Assembly (NCBI GenBank): GCA_039707655.1
Contig: CM077673.1
Coordinates: forward strand, 4,474,001-4,538,000
From: Elymus sibiricus
Taxonomy: Eukaryota > Streptophyta > Magnoliopsida > Poales > Poaceae
Direction: 5' to 3'
DNA length: 64,000 nucleotides
The notes under the pieces are model-generated. The model was not told the DNA's origin and did not search any database. It worked only from the letters and a program-made list of their open reading frames with translations. Numbering within the stretch: the first letter of the stretch is position 1; each line of letters opens with the position of its first letter. A program made the position numbers and the translations under genes. Positions 8,521 through 22,129 of this stretch are shown here, one piece after another.

Positions 8521-11500
8521 ATGGTTCCCCGAACGTCTCGATCGTCCCGAGACCCAAAATCAGTGAGTAATAGCATAGAAAACTGGCCGGAACAGACAAA
8601 ATCTGCTAGTTTTGGCGAGGTCCCGGTAACCGGTCCACGGGCTTCCCCGAATGTTCGGACGGCCACGACAACCAAAAAAACAGTGAATAATAGCATAGAA
8701 ATCTGGTCAGAATGGACAAAATCTGCGAGTTTTGGCGAGGTCCCCGTAAGCGGACCCCGGGGTTCCACAAACATTTGGATTGCCCCGGGACCAATAATCA
8801 GAGAGTAATAGCATAGAAAACAGGTAAGAATGGACCAAATCTGCGAGTTTTGGCGATGTCACCGTAACCGGTCCACGGGCTTCCCCGAACGTTCAGACGA
8901 CCAAGACAACCAAAAAACAGTGAATAATAGCACAGAAAACTAGTAAGAATGGACCAAATCTGCGAGTTTTGGCGAGGTCCCCGTAACCGGACCCCGGGCT
9001 TCCCCGAACGTTCGGACGACCACGACAACCAAAAAACAGTGAATAATAGCATAGAAAACTGGTAAGAATGGACCAAATCTGCGAGTTTTGGCAAGGTCCC
9101 CGTAACCGGTCCCCGGGCATCCCCAAATGTTGGGACGACCACAACAACCAAAAACAGTGAATAATAGCGTAGAAAACAGGTAAGAATGGACCAAATCTGC
9201 GAGTTTTGGCGAGGTCCCCGTAAGCGGACCCCGGGGTTCCACAAACATTTGGATCGCCCCGGGACCAATAATCAGAGAGTAATAGCATAGAAAACAGGTA
9301 AGAATGGACCAAATCTGCGAGTTTTGGCGATGTCACCGTAACCGGTCCACGGGCTTCCCCGAACGTTCAGACGACCAAGACAACCAAAAAACAGTGAATA
9401 ATAGCACAGAAAACTAGTAAGAATGGACCAAATCTGCGAGTTTTGGCGAGGTCCCCGTAACCGGACCCCGGGCTTCCCCGAACGTTCGGACGACCACGAC
9501 AACCAAAAAACAGTGAATAATAGCATAGAAAACTGGTAAGAATGGACCAAATCTGCGAGTTTTGGCAAGGTCCCCGTAACCGGTCCCCGGGCATCCCCAA
9601 ATGTTGGGACGACCACAACAACCAAAAACAGTGAATAATAGCGTAGAAAACAGGTAAGAATGGACCAAATCTGCGAGTTTTGGCGAGGTCCCCGTAAGCG
9701 GACCCCGGGGTTCCACAAACATTTGGATCGCCCCGGGACCAATAATCAGAGAGTAATAGCATAGAAAACAGGTAAGAATGGACCAAATCTGCGAGTTTTG
9801 GCGATGTCACCGTAACCGGTCCACGGGCTTCCCCGAACGTTCAGACGACCAAGACAACCAAAAAACAGTGAATAATAGCACAGAAAACTAGTAAGAATGG
9901 ACCAAATCTGCGAGTTTTGGCGAGGTCCCCGTAACCGGACCCCGGGCTTCCCCGAACGTTCGGACGACCACGACAACCAAAAAACAGTGAATTATAGCAT
10001 AGAAAACTGGTAAGAATGGACCAAATCTGCGAGTTTTGGCAAGGTCCCCGTAACCGGTCCCCGGGCATCCCCAAATGTTGGGACGACCACAACAACCAAA
10101 AACAGTGAATAATAGCGTAGAAAACAGGTAAGAATGGACCAAATCTGCGAGTTTTGGCGAGGTCCCCGTAAACGGACCCCATGGTTCCCCGAACGTTTCG
10201 ATCGTCCCGAGACCCAAAATCAGTGAGTAATAGCATAGAAAACTGGCCGGAAAAGACAAAATCTGCTAGTTTTGGCGAGGTCCCGGTAACCGGTCCACGG
10301 GCTTCCCCGAATGTTCGGACGGCCACGACAACCAAAAAAACAGTGAATAATAGCATAGAAATCTGGTCAGAATGGACAAAATCTGCGAGTTTTGGCGAGG
10401 TCCCCGTAAGCGGACCCCTGGGTTCCCCGAACATTTGGATCGCCCCGGGACCCATAACCAGTGAGTAATAGCATAGAAAACAGGTAAGAATGGACCAAAT
10501 ATGCGAGTTTTGGTGATGTCACCGTAACCGGTCCACAGGCTTCCCCGAACGTTCGGACGACCAAGACAACCAAAAAACAGTGAATAATAGCACAGAAAGC
10601 TAGTAAGAATGGACCAAATCTGCGAGTTTTGGCGAGGTCCCCGTAACCGGACCCCGGGCTTCCCCGAACGTTCGGACGACCACGACAACCAAAAAACAGT
10701 GAATAATAGCATAGAAAACCGGTAAGAATGGACCAAATCTGCGAGTTTTGGCAAGGTCCCCGTAACCGGACCCCGGGCATCCCCAAATGTTGGGACGACT
10801 ACAACAACCAAAAGCAGTGAATAATAGCATAGAAAACAAGTAAGAATGGACCAAATCTGCGAGTTTTGGCGAGGTCCCCGTAAGCGGACCCCATGGTTCC
10901 CCGAACGTTTCGATCGTCCCGAGACCGAAAATCAGTGAGTAATAGCATAGAAAACTGGCCGGAAAAGACAAAATCTGCTAGTTTTGGTGAGGTCCCGGTA
11001 ACCGGTCCACGGGCTTCCCCGAATGTTCGGACGGCCACGACAACCAAAAAAACAGTGAATAATAGCATAGAAATCTGGTCAGAATGGACAAAATCTGCGA
11101 GTTTTGGCGAGGTCCCCGTAAGCGGACCCCGGGGTTCCCCGAACATTTGGATCGCCCCGGGACCCATAATCAGAGAGTAATAGCATAGAAAACAGGTAAG
11201 AATTGACCAAATCTGCGAGTTTTGGCGATGTCCCCGTAACCGGTCCACGGGCTTCCCCGAACGTTCGGACGACCACGACAACCAAAAAACAGTGAATAAT
11301 AGAACAGGAAACTAGTAAGAATGGACGAAATCTGCGAGTTTTGGTGAGGTCCCCGTAACCGGACCCTGGGCTTCCCCGAACATTCGGATGACCACGACAA
11401 CCAAAAAAAGTGAATAATAGCATAGAAAACTGGTAAGAATGCACCAAATTTGTGAGTTTTGGCAAGGTCCCCGTAACCGGACCCCGAGCATCCCCAAATG

Positions 11501-12302
11501 TTGGGACGACCACAACAACCAAAAACAGTGAATAATAGCATAGAAAACTGGTCAGACTGGACCAGATCTGCGAGTTCTGGCGAGGTCCCCGTAAGCGGAC
11601 CCCATGGTTCCCCGAACGTCTCGATCGTCCCAAGACCCAAAATCAGTGAGTAATAGCATAGAAAACTGGCCGGAACAGACAAAATCTGCTAGTTTTGGCG
11701 AGGTCCCGGTAACCGGTCCACGGGCTTCCCCGAATGTTCGGACGGCCACGACAACCAAAAAAACAGTGAATAATAGCATAGAAATCTGGTCAGAATGGAC
11801 AAAATCTGCGAGTTTTGGGGAGGTCCCCGTAAGCGAACCCCGGGGTTCCCCGAACATTTGGATCGCCCCGGGACCCATAACCAGTGAGTAATAGCATAGA
11901 AAACAGGTAAGAATGGACCAAATCTGCGAGTTTTGGCGATGTCACCGTAACCGGTCCACGGGCTTCCCCGAACGTTCGGACGACCAAGACAACCAAAAAA
12001 CAGTGAATAATAGCACAGAAAACTAGTAAGAATGGACCAAATCTGCGAGTTTTGGCGAGGTCCCCGTAACCGGACCCCGGGCTTCCCCGAACGTTCGGAC
12101 GACCACGACAACCAACAAACAGTGAATAATAGCATAGAAAACTGGTAAGAATGGACCAAATCTGCGAGTTTTGGCAAGGTCCCCGGGCATCCCCAAATGT
12201 TGGGACGACCAGAACAACCAGAAACAGTGAATAATAGCATAGAAAACAAGTAAGAATGGACCAAATCTGCGAGTTTTGGCGAGGTCCCCGTAAGCGGAAC
12301 CC
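8521..12302. repeat. 3782-bp compound block, second copy
   Basis: This block repeats 4028-8520 minus one 711-bp HOR, with anchors at 8521, 10181, 10893 and 11604. The first part matches at a shift of 4493; the last part (from 11604) matches 7822 onward at a shift of 3782. The very close match, private changes included, indicates a recent duplication. Confidence 0.85.
8798..9745. repeat. Two tandem 474-bp 4-mer units, second copy
   Basis: Units 8798-9271 and 9272-9745 copy 4305-5252 at a shift of 4493. The first copy differs at a base in C (CCCCAATTGTTGGG near 4630, against CCCCAAATGTTGGG here). Confidence 0.9.
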
Positions 12303-15300
12303 ATGGTTCCCCGAACGTCTCGATCGTCCCGAGACCCAAAATCAGTGAGTAATAGCATAGAAAACTGGCCGGAACAGACAAAATCTGCTAGTTTTGGCGA
12401 GGTCCCGGTAACCGGTCCACGGGCTTCCCCGAATGTTCGGACGGCCACGACAACCAAAAAAACAGTGAATAATAGCATAGAAATCTGGTCAGAATGGACA
12501 AAATCTGCGAGTTTTGGCGAGGTCCCCGTAAGCGGACCCCGGGGTTCCCCGAACATTTGGATCGCCCCGGGACCCATAATCAGTGAGTAATAGCATAGAA
12601 AACAGGTAAGAATTGACCAAATCTGCGAGTTTTGGCGATGTCACCGTAACCGGTCCACGGGCTTCCCCGAACGTTCGGACGACCACGACAACCAAAAAAC
12701 AGTGAATAATAGAACAGGAAACTAGTAAGAATGGACCAAATCTGCGAGTTTTGGCAAGGTCCCCGTAACCGGACCCCGGGCTTCCCCGAACGTTCGGACG
12801 ACCACTACAACCAAAAAACAGTGAATAATAGCATAGAAAACCGGTAAGAATGGACCAAATCTGCGAGTTTTGGCAAGGTCCCCGTAACCGGACCCCGGGC
12901 ATCCCCAAATGTTGGGACGACCACAACAACCAAAAACAGTGAATAATAGCATAGAAAACAGGTAAGAATGGACCAAATCTGCGAGTTTTGGCGAGGTCCC
13001 CGTAAGCGGACCCCATGGTTCCCCGAACGTTTCGATCGTCCCGAGACCCAAAATCTGTGAGTAATAGCATAGAAAACTGGCCGGAAAAGACAAAATCTGC
13101 TAGTTTTGGCGAGGTCCCGGTAACCGGTCCACGGGCTTCCCCGAATGTTCGGACGGCCACGACAACCAAAAAAACAGTGAATAATAGCATAGAAATCTGG
13201 TCAGAATGGACAAAATCTGCGAGTTTTGGCGAGGTCCCCGTAAGCGGACCCCGGGGTTCCACAAACATTTGGATCGCCCCGGGACCAATAATCAGAGAGT
13301 AATAGCATAGAAAACAGGTAAGAATTGACCACATCTGCGAGTTTTGGCGATGTCACCGTAACCGTTCCACGGGCTTCCCCGAACGTTCGGACGACCATGA
13401 CAACCAAAAAACAGTGAATAATAGAACAGGAAACTAGTAAGAATGGACCAAATCTGAGTTTTGGCGAGGTCCCCGTAACCGGACCCCGGGCTTCCCCGAA
13501 CGTTCGGACGACCACGACAACCAAAAAACAGTGAATAATAGCATAGAAAACTAGTAAGAATGGACCAAATCTGCGAGTTTTGGCAAGGTCCCCGTAACCG
13601 GACCCCGGGCATTCCCAAATGTTGGGACGACCACAACAACCAAAAACAGTGAATACTAGCATAGAAAACAGGTAAGAATGGACCAAATCTGCGAGTTTTG
13701 GCGAGGTCCCCGTAAGCGGACCCCATGGTTCCCCGAACGTTTCGATCGTCCCGAGACCCAAAATCAGTGAGTAATAGCATAAAAAACTGGCAGGAACAGA
13801 CAAAATCTGCTAGTTTTGGCGAGGTCCCGGTAATTGGTCCACGGGCTTCCCCGAATGTTCGGACGGCCACGACAACCAAAAAAACAGTGAATAATAGCAT
13901 AGAAATTTGGTCAGAATGGACAAAATCTGCGAGTTTTGGCGAGGTCCCCGTAAGCGGACCCCGGGGTTCCCCGAACATTTGGATCGCCCCGGGACCCATA
14001 ATCAGAGAGTAATAGCATAGAAAACAGGTAAGAATGGACCAAATCTGCGAGTTTTGGCGATGTCCCCGTAACCGGTCCACGGGCTTCCCCGAACGTTCGG
14101 ACGACCACGACAACCAAAAAACAGTGAATAATAGAACAGGAAACTAGTAAGAATGGACGAAATCTGCGAGTTTTGGTGAGGTCCCCGTAACCGGACCCTG
14201 GGCTTCCCCGAACATTCGGACGACCACGACAACCAAAAAACAGTGAATAATAGCATAGAAAACTGGTAAGAATGCACCAAATTTGCGAGTTTTGGCAAGG
14301 TCCCCGTAACCGGACCCCGAGCATCCCCAAATGTTGGGACGACCACAACAACCAAAAACAGTGAATAATAGCATAGAAAACTGGTCAGACTGGACCAAAT
14401 CTGCGAGTTCTGGCGAGGTCCCCGTAAGCGGACCCCATGGTTCCCCGAACGTCTCGATCGTCCCAAGACCCAAAATCAGTGAGTAATAGCATAGAAAACT
14501 GGCCGGAACAGACAAAATCTGCTAGTGTTGGCGAGGTCCCGGTAACCGGTCCACGGGCTTCCCCGAATGTTCGGACGGCCACGACAACCAAAAAAACAGT
14601 GAATAATAGCATAGAAATCTGGTCACAATGGACAAAATCTGCGAGTTTTGGGGAGGTCCCCGTAAGCGAACCCCGGGGTTCCCCGAACATTTGGATCGCC
14701 CCGGGACCCATAACCAGTGAGTAATAGCATAGAAAACAGGTAAGAATGGACCAAATCTGCGAGTTTTGGCGATGTCACCGTAACCGGTCCACGGGCTTCC
14801 CCGAACGTTCGGACGACCAAGACAACCAAAAAACAGTGAATAATAGCACAGAAAACTAGTAAGAATGGACCAAATCTGCGAGTTTTGGCGAGGTCCCCGT
14901 AACCGGACCCCGGGCTTCCCCGAACGTTCGGACGACCACGACAACCAACAAACAGTGAATAATAGCATAGAAAACTGGTAAGAATGGACCAAATCTGCGA
15001 GTTTTGGCAAGGTCCCCGGGCATCCCCAAATGTTGGGACGACCAGAACAACCAAAAACAGTGAATAATAGCATAGAAAACAAGTAAGAATGGACCAAATC
15101 TGCGAGTTTTGGCGAGGTCCCCGTAAGCGGACCCCGGGGTTCCCCGAACATTTGGATCGCCCCGGGACCCATAATCAGTGAGTAATAGCATAGAAAACAG
15201 GTAAGAATTGACCACGTCTGCGAGTTTTGGCGATGTCACCGTAACCGTTCCACGGGCTTCCCCGAACGTTCGGACGACCATGACAACCAAAAAACAGTGA

Positions 15301-15607
15301 ATAATAGAACAGGAAACTAGTAAGAATGGACCAAATCTGAGTTTTGGCGAGGTCCCCGTAACCGGACCCCGGGCTTCCCCGAACGTTCGGACGACCACGA
15401 CAACCAAAAAACAGTGAATAATAGCATAGAAAACTAGTAAGAATGGACCAAATCTGCGAGTTTTGGCAAGGTCCCCGTAACCGGACCCCGGGCATTCCCA
15501 AATGTTGGGACGACCACAACAACCAAAAACAGTGAATACTAGCATAGAAAACAGGTAAGAATGGACCAAATCTGCGAGTTTTGGCGAGGTCCCCGTAAGC
15601 GGACCCC
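12303..15607. repeat. Mixed 6-mer copies with one 4-mer exchange
   Basis: D anchors lie at 12303, 13015, 13725 and 14437, then 15608. The last spacing of 1171 bp is a short 6-mer (699) plus a 4-mer (472). Near 15118 a short C runs directly into F, omitting D and E. The first 1.6 kb of this stretch reappears near 55.0-56.7 kb. Confidence 0.85.
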
Positions 15608-17727
15608 ATGGTTCCCCGAACGTTTCGATCGTCCCGAGACCCAAAATCAGTGAGTAATAGCATAAAAACTGGCCGGAACAGACAAAATCTGCTAGTTTTG
15701 GCGAGGTCCCGGTAATTGGTCCACGGGTTTCCCCGAATGTTCGGACGGCCACGACAACCAAAAAAACAGTGAATAATAGCATAGAAATCTGGTCAGAATG
15801 GACAAAATCTGCGAGTTTTGGCGAGGTCCCCGTAAGGGGACCCCGGGGTTCCCCGAACATTTGGATCGCCCCGGGACCCATAATCAGAGAGTAATAGCAT
15901 AGAAAACAGGTAAGAATGGACCAAATCTGCGAGTTTTGGCGATGTCACCGTAACCGGTCCACGGGCTTCCCCGAACGTTCAGACGACCAAGACAACCAAA
16001 AAACAGTGAATAATAGCACAGAAAACTAGTAAGAATGGACCAAATCTGCGAGTTTTGGCGAGGTCCCCGTAACCGGACCCCGGGCTTCCCCGAACGTTCG
16101 GACGACCACGACAACCAAAAAACAGTGAATAATAGCATAGAAAACTGGTAAGAATGGACCAAATCTGCGAGTTTTGGCAAGGTCCCCGTAACCGGTCCCC
16201 GGGCATCCCCAAATGTTGGGACGACCACAACAACCAAAAACAGTGAATAATAGCGTAGAAAACAGGTAAGAATGGACCAAATCTGCGAGTTTTGGCGAGG
16301 TCCCCGTAAACGGACCCCATGGTTCCCCGAACGTTTCGATCGTCCCGAGACCCAAAATCAGTGAGTAATAGCATAGAAAACTGGCCGGAAAAGACAAAAT
16401 CTGCTAGTTTTGGCGAGGTCCCGGTAACCGGTCCACGGGCTTCCCCGAATGTTCGGACGGCCACGACAACCAAAAAAACAGTGAATAATAGCATAGAAAT
16501 CTGGTCAGAATGGACAAAATCTGCGAGTTTTGGCGAGGTCCCCGTAAGCGGACCCCGGGGTTCCCCGAACATTTGGATCGCCCCGGGACCCATAACCAGT
16601 GAGTAATAGCATAGAAAACAGGTAAGAATGGACCAAATATGCGAGTTTTGGTGATGTGACCGTAACCGGTCCACAGGCTTCCCCGAACGTTCGGACGACC
16701 AAGACAACCAAAAAACAGTGAATAATAGCACAGAAAGGTAGTAAGAATGGACCAAATCTGCGAGTTTTGGCGAGGTCCCCGTAACCGGACCCCGGGCTTC
16801 CCCGAACGTTCGGACGACCACGACAACCAACAAACAGTGAATAATAGCATAGAAAACTGGTAAGAATGGACCAAATCTGCGAGTTTTGGCAAGGTCCCCG
16901 GGCATCCCCAAATGTTGGGACGACCAGAACAACCAAAAACAGTGAATAATAGCATAGAAAACAAGTAAGAATGGACCAAATCTGCGAGTTTTGGCGAGGT
17001 CCCCGTAAGCGGACCCCATGGTTCCCCGAACGTCTCGATCGTCCCGAGACCCAAAATCAGTGAGTAATAGCATAGAAAACTGGCCGGAACAGACAAAATC
17101 TGCTAGTTTTGGCGAGGTCCCGGTAACCGGTCCACGGGCTTCCCCGAATGTTCGGACGGCCACGACAACCAAAAAAACAGTGAATAATAGCATAGAAATC
17201 TGGTCAGAATGGACAAAATCTGCGAGTTTTGGCGAGGTCCCCGTAAGCGGACCCCGGGGTACCCCGAACATTTGGATCGCCCCGGGACCCATAATCAGTG
17301 AGTAATAGCATAGAAAACAAGTAAGAATTGACCACGTCTGCGAGTTTTGGCGATGTCACCGTAACCGTTCCACGGGCTTCCCCGAACGTTCGGACGACCA
17401 TGACAACCAAAAAACAGTGAATAATAGAACAGGAAACTAGTAAGAACGGACCAAATCTGAGTTTTGGCGAGGTCCCCGTAACCGGACCCCGGGCTTCCCC
17501 GAACGTTCGGACGACCACGACAACCAAAAAACAGTGAATAATAGCATAGAAAACTAGTAAGAATGGACCAAATCTGCGAGTTTTGGCAAGGTCCCCGTAA
17601 CCGGACCCCGGGCATTCCCAAATGTTGGGACGACCACAACAACCAAAAACAGTGAATACTAGCATAGAAAACAGGTAAGAATGGACCAAATCTGCGAGTT
17701 TTGGCGAGGTCCCCGTAAGCGGACCCC
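15608..17727. repeat. 2120-bp three-HOR unit (progenitor form)
   Basis: Anchors at 15608, 16319 and 17018 give spacings of 711, 699 and 710, in total 2120 bp or 18 monomers. The A monomer near 16640-16740 is intact, with GATGTGACCG and CCACAGGC. The next two units carry the same CCACAGGC segment truncated, so this looks like the earlier form. Confidence 0.8.
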
Positions 17728-19928
17728 ATGGTTCCCCGAACGTTTCGATCGTCCCGAGACCCAAAATCAGTGAGTAATAGCATAAAAACTGGCCGGAACA
17801 GACAAAATCTGCTAGTTTTGGCGAGGTCCCGGTAATTGGTCCACGGGTTTCCCCGAATGTTCGGACGGCCACGACAACCAAAAAAACAGTGAATAATAGC
17901 ATAGAAATCTGGTCAGAATGGACAAAATCTGCGAGTTTTGGCGAGGTCCCCGTAAGGGGACCCCGGGGTTCCCCGAACATTTGGATCGCCCCGGGACCCA
18001 TAATCAGAGAGTAATAGCATAGAAAACAGGTAAGAATGGACCAAATCTGCGAGTTTTGGCGATGTCACCGTAACCGGTCCACGGGCTTCCCCGAACGTTC
18101 AGACGACCAAGACAACCAAAAAACAGTGAATAATAGCACAGAAAACTAGTAAGAATGGACCAAATCTGCGAGTTTTGGCGAGGTCCCCGTAACCGGACCC
18201 CGGGCTTCCCCGAACGTTCGGACGACCACGACAACCAAAAAACAGTGAATAATAGCATAGAAAACTGGTAAGAATGGACCAAATCTGCGAGTTTTGGCAA
18301 GGTCCCCGTAACCGGTCCCCGGGCATCCCCAAATGTTGGGACGACCACAACAACCAAAAACAGTGAATAATAGCGTAGAAAACAGGTAAGAATGGACCAA
18401 ATCTGCGAGTTTTGGCGAGGTCCCCGTAAACGGACCCCATGGTTCCCCGAACGTTTCGATCGTCCCGAGACCCAAAATCAGTGAGTAATAGCATAGAAAA
18501 CTGGCCGGAAAAGACAAAATCTGCTAGTTTTGGCGAGGTCCCGGTAACCGGTCCACGGGCTTCCCCGAATGTTCGGACGGCCACGACAACCAAAAAAACA
18601 GTGAATAATAGCATAGAAATCTGGTCAGAATGGACAAAATCTGCGAGTTTTGGCGAGGTCCCCGTAAGCGGACCCCGGGGTACCCCGAACATTTGGATCG
18701 CCCCGGGACCCATAATCAGTGAGTAATAGCATAGAAAACAAGTAAGAATTGACCACGTCTGCGAGTTTTGGCGATGTCACCGTAACCGTTCCACGGGCTT
18801 CCCCGAACGTTCGGACGACCATGACAACCAAAAAACAGTGAATAATAGAACAGGAAACTAGTAAGAACGGACCACAGGCTTCCCCGAACGTTCGGACGAC
18901 CAAGACAACCAAAAAACAGTGAATAATAGCACAGAAAGGTAGTAAGAATGGACCAAATCTGCGAGTTTTGGCGAGGTCCCCGTAACCGGACCCCGGGCTT
19001 CCCCGAACGTTCGGACGACCACGACAACCAACAAACAGTGAATAATAGCATAGAAAACTGGTAAGAATGGACCAAATCTGCGAGTTTTGGCAAGGTCCCC
19101 GGGCATCCCCAAATGTTGGGACGACCAGAACAACCAAAAACAGTGAATAATAGCATAGAAAACAAGTAAGAATGGACCAAATCTGCGAGTTTTGGCGAGG
19201 TCCCCGTAAGCGGACCCCATGGTTCCCCGAACGTCTCGATCGTCCCGAGACCCAAAATCAGTGAGTAATAGCATAGAAAACTGGCCGGAACAGACAAAAT
19301 CTGCTAGTTTTGGCGAGGTCCCGGTAACCGGTCCACGGGCTTCCCCGAATGTTCGGACGGCCACGACAACCAAAAAAACAGTGAATAATAGCATAGAAAT
19401 CTGGTCAGAATGGACAAAATCTGCGAGTTTTGGCGAGGTCCCCGTAAGCGGACCCCGGGGTACCCCGAACATTTGGATCGCCCCGGGACCCATAATCAGT
19501 GAGTAATAGCATAGAAAACAAGTAAGAATTGACCACGTCTGCGAGTTTTGGCGATGTCACCGTAACCGTTCCACGGGCTTCCCCGAACGTTCGGACGACC
19601 ATGACAACCAAAAAACAGTGAATAATAGAACAGGAAACTAGTAAGAACGGACCAAATCTGAGTTTTGGCGAGGTCCCCGTAACCGGACCCCGGGCTTCCC
19701 CGAACGTTCGGACGACCACGACAACCAAAAAACAGTGAATAATAGCATAGAAAACTAGTAAGAATGGACCAAATCTGCGAGTTTTGGCAAGGTCCCCGTA
19801 ACCGGACCCCGGGCATTCCCAAATGTTGGGACGACCACAACAACCAAAAACAGTGAATACTAGCATAGAAAACAGGTAAGAATGGACCAAATCTGCGAGT
19901 TTTGGCGAGGTCCCCGTAAGCGGACCCC
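17728..19928. repeat. 2201-bp unit, copy 1
   Basis: Anchors lie at 17728, 18439 and 19219, and the unit matches 19929-22129 at a shift of 2201. It is 81 bp longer than the 2120-bp form because of the fused A-A block at 18761-18960. Private marks include GTACCCCGAACATTTGG in F. Confidence 0.85.
18761..18960 (+). repeat. Fused A-A block, 200 bp, out-of-register junction
   Basis: An A monomer (GACCATGACAACC, AACAGGAAACTAG type) breaks at AAGAACGGACCA and continues as CCACAGGCTTCC of a second A type (ACCAAGACAACC, AGAAAGGTAG). The two partners share only CCA at the join (18872-18874). Two monomers would be about 238 bp; here they total 200 bp, so the register is broken. Confidence 0.85.
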
Positions 19929-22129
19929 ATGGTTCCCCGAACGTTTCGATCGTCCCGAGACCCAAAATCAGTGAGTAATAGCATAAAAACTGGCCGGAAC
20001 AGACAAAATCTGCTAGTTTTGGCGAGGTCCCGGTAATTGGTCCACGGGTTTCCCCGAATGTTCGGACGGCCATGACAACCAAAAAAACAGTGAATAATAG
20101 CATAGAAATCTGGTCAGAATGGACAAAATCTGCGAGTTTTGGCGAGGTCCCCGTAAGGGGACCCCGGGGTTCCCCGAACATTTGGATCGCCCCGGGACCC
20201 ATAATCAGAGAGTAATAGCATAGAAAACAGGTAAGAATGGACCTAATCTGCGAGTTTTGGCGATGTCACCGTAACCGGTCCACGGGCTTCCCCGAACGTT
20301 CAGACGACCAAGACAACCAAAAAACAGTGAATAATAGCACAGAAAACTAGTAAGAATGGACCAAATCTGCGAGTTTTGGCGAGGTCCCCGTAACCGGACC
20401 CCGGGCTTCCCCGAACGTTCGGACGACCACGACAACCAAAAAACAGTGAATAATAGCATAGAAAACTGGTAAGAATGGACCAAATCTGCGAGTTTTGGCA
20501 AGGTCCCCGTAACCGGTCCCCGGGCATCCCCAAATGTTGGGACGACCACAACAACCAAAAACAGTGAATAATAGCGTAGAAAACAGGTAAGAATGGACCA
20601 AATCTGCGAGTTTTGGCGAGGTCCCCGTAAACGGACCCCATGGTTCCCCGAACGTTTCGATCGTCCCGAGACCCAAAATCAGTGAGTAATAGCATAGAAA
20701 ACTGGCCGGAAAAGACAAAATCTGCTAGTTTTGGCGAGGTCCCGGTAACCGGTCCACGGGCTTCCCCGAATGTTCGGACGGCCACGACAACCAAAAAAAC
20801 AGTGAATAATAGCATAGAAATCTGGTCAGAATGGACAAAATCTGCGAGTTTTGGCGAGGTCCCCGTAAGCGGACCCCGGGGTACCCCGAACATTTGGATC
20901 GCCCCGGGACCCATAATCAGTGAGTAATAGCATAGAAAACAAGTAAGAATTGACCACGTCTGCGAGTTTTGGCGATGTCACCGTAACCGTTCCACGGGCT
21001 TCCCCGAACGTTCGGACGACCATGACAACCAAAAAACAGTGAATAATAGAACAGGAAACTAGTAAGAACGGACCACAGGCTTCCCCGAACGTTCGGACGA
21101 CCAAGACAACCAAAAAACAGTGAATAATAGCACAGAAAGGTAGTAAGAATGGACCAAATCTGCGAGTTTTGGCGAGGTCCCCGTAACCGGACCCCGGGCT
21201 TCCCCGAACGTTCGGACGACCACGACAACCAACAAACAGTGAATAATAGCATAGAAAACTGGTAAGAATGGACCAAATCTGCGAGTTTTGGCAAGGTCCC
21301 CGGGCATCCCCAAATGTTGGGACGACCAGAACAACCAAAAACAGTGAATAATAGCATAGAAAACAAGTAAGAATGGACCAAATCTGCGAGTTTTGGCGAG
21401 GTCCCCGTAAGCGGACCCCATGGTTCCCCGAACGTCTCGATCGTCCCGAGACCCAAAATCAGTGAGTAATAGCATAGAAAACTGGCCGGAACAGACAAAA
21501 TCTGCTAGTTTTGGCGAGGTCCCGGTAACCGGTCCACGGGCTTCCCCGAATGTTCGGACGGCCACGACAACCAAAAAAACAGTGAATAATAGCATAGAAA
21601 TCTGGTCAGAATGGACAAAATCTGCGAGTTTTGGCGAGGTCCCCGTAAGCGGACCCCGGGGTACCCCGAACATTTGGATCGCCCCGGGACCCATAATCAG
21701 TGAGTAATAGCATAGAAAACAAGTAAGAATTGACCACGTCTGCGAGTTTTGGCGATGTCACCGTAACCGTTCCACGGGCTTCCCCGAACGTTCGGACGAC
21801 CATGACAACCAAAAAACAGTGAATAATAGAACAGGAAACTAGTAAGAACGGACCAAATCTGAGTTTTGGCGAGGTCCCCGTAACCGGACCCCGGGCTTCC
21901 CCGAACGTTCGGACGACCACGACAACCAAAAAACAGTGAATAATAGCATAGAAAACTAGTAAGAATGGACCAAATCTGCGAGTTTTGGCAAGGTCCCCGT
22001 AACCGGACCCCGGGCATTCCCAAATGTTGGGACGACCACAACAACCAAAAACAGTGAATACTAGCATAGAAAACAGGTAAGAATGGACCAAATCTGCGAG
22101 TTTTGGCGAGGTCCCCGTAAGCGGACCCC
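19929..22129. repeat. 2201-bp unit, copy 2
   Basis: A tandem copy of 17728-19928 with anchors at 19929, 20640 and 21420. It carries the same fused A-A block at 20962-21161. A private change GGACCTAATCTG near 20240 recurs near 22441 and 24102, linking it to the following 1661-bp duplication. Confidence 0.85.
20962..21161 (+). repeat. Fused A-A block, second copy
   Basis: Same join as at 18872, displaced by 2201 bp (CCA at 21073-21075). It was copied as part of the larger unit. Confidence 0.85.

Noticed and set aside
4028..12302. Duplication as pure assembly error
   Set aside because: Cannot be excluded without reads, but the copies differ by a whole HOR and by single bases, which argues against simple double placement of the same reads.
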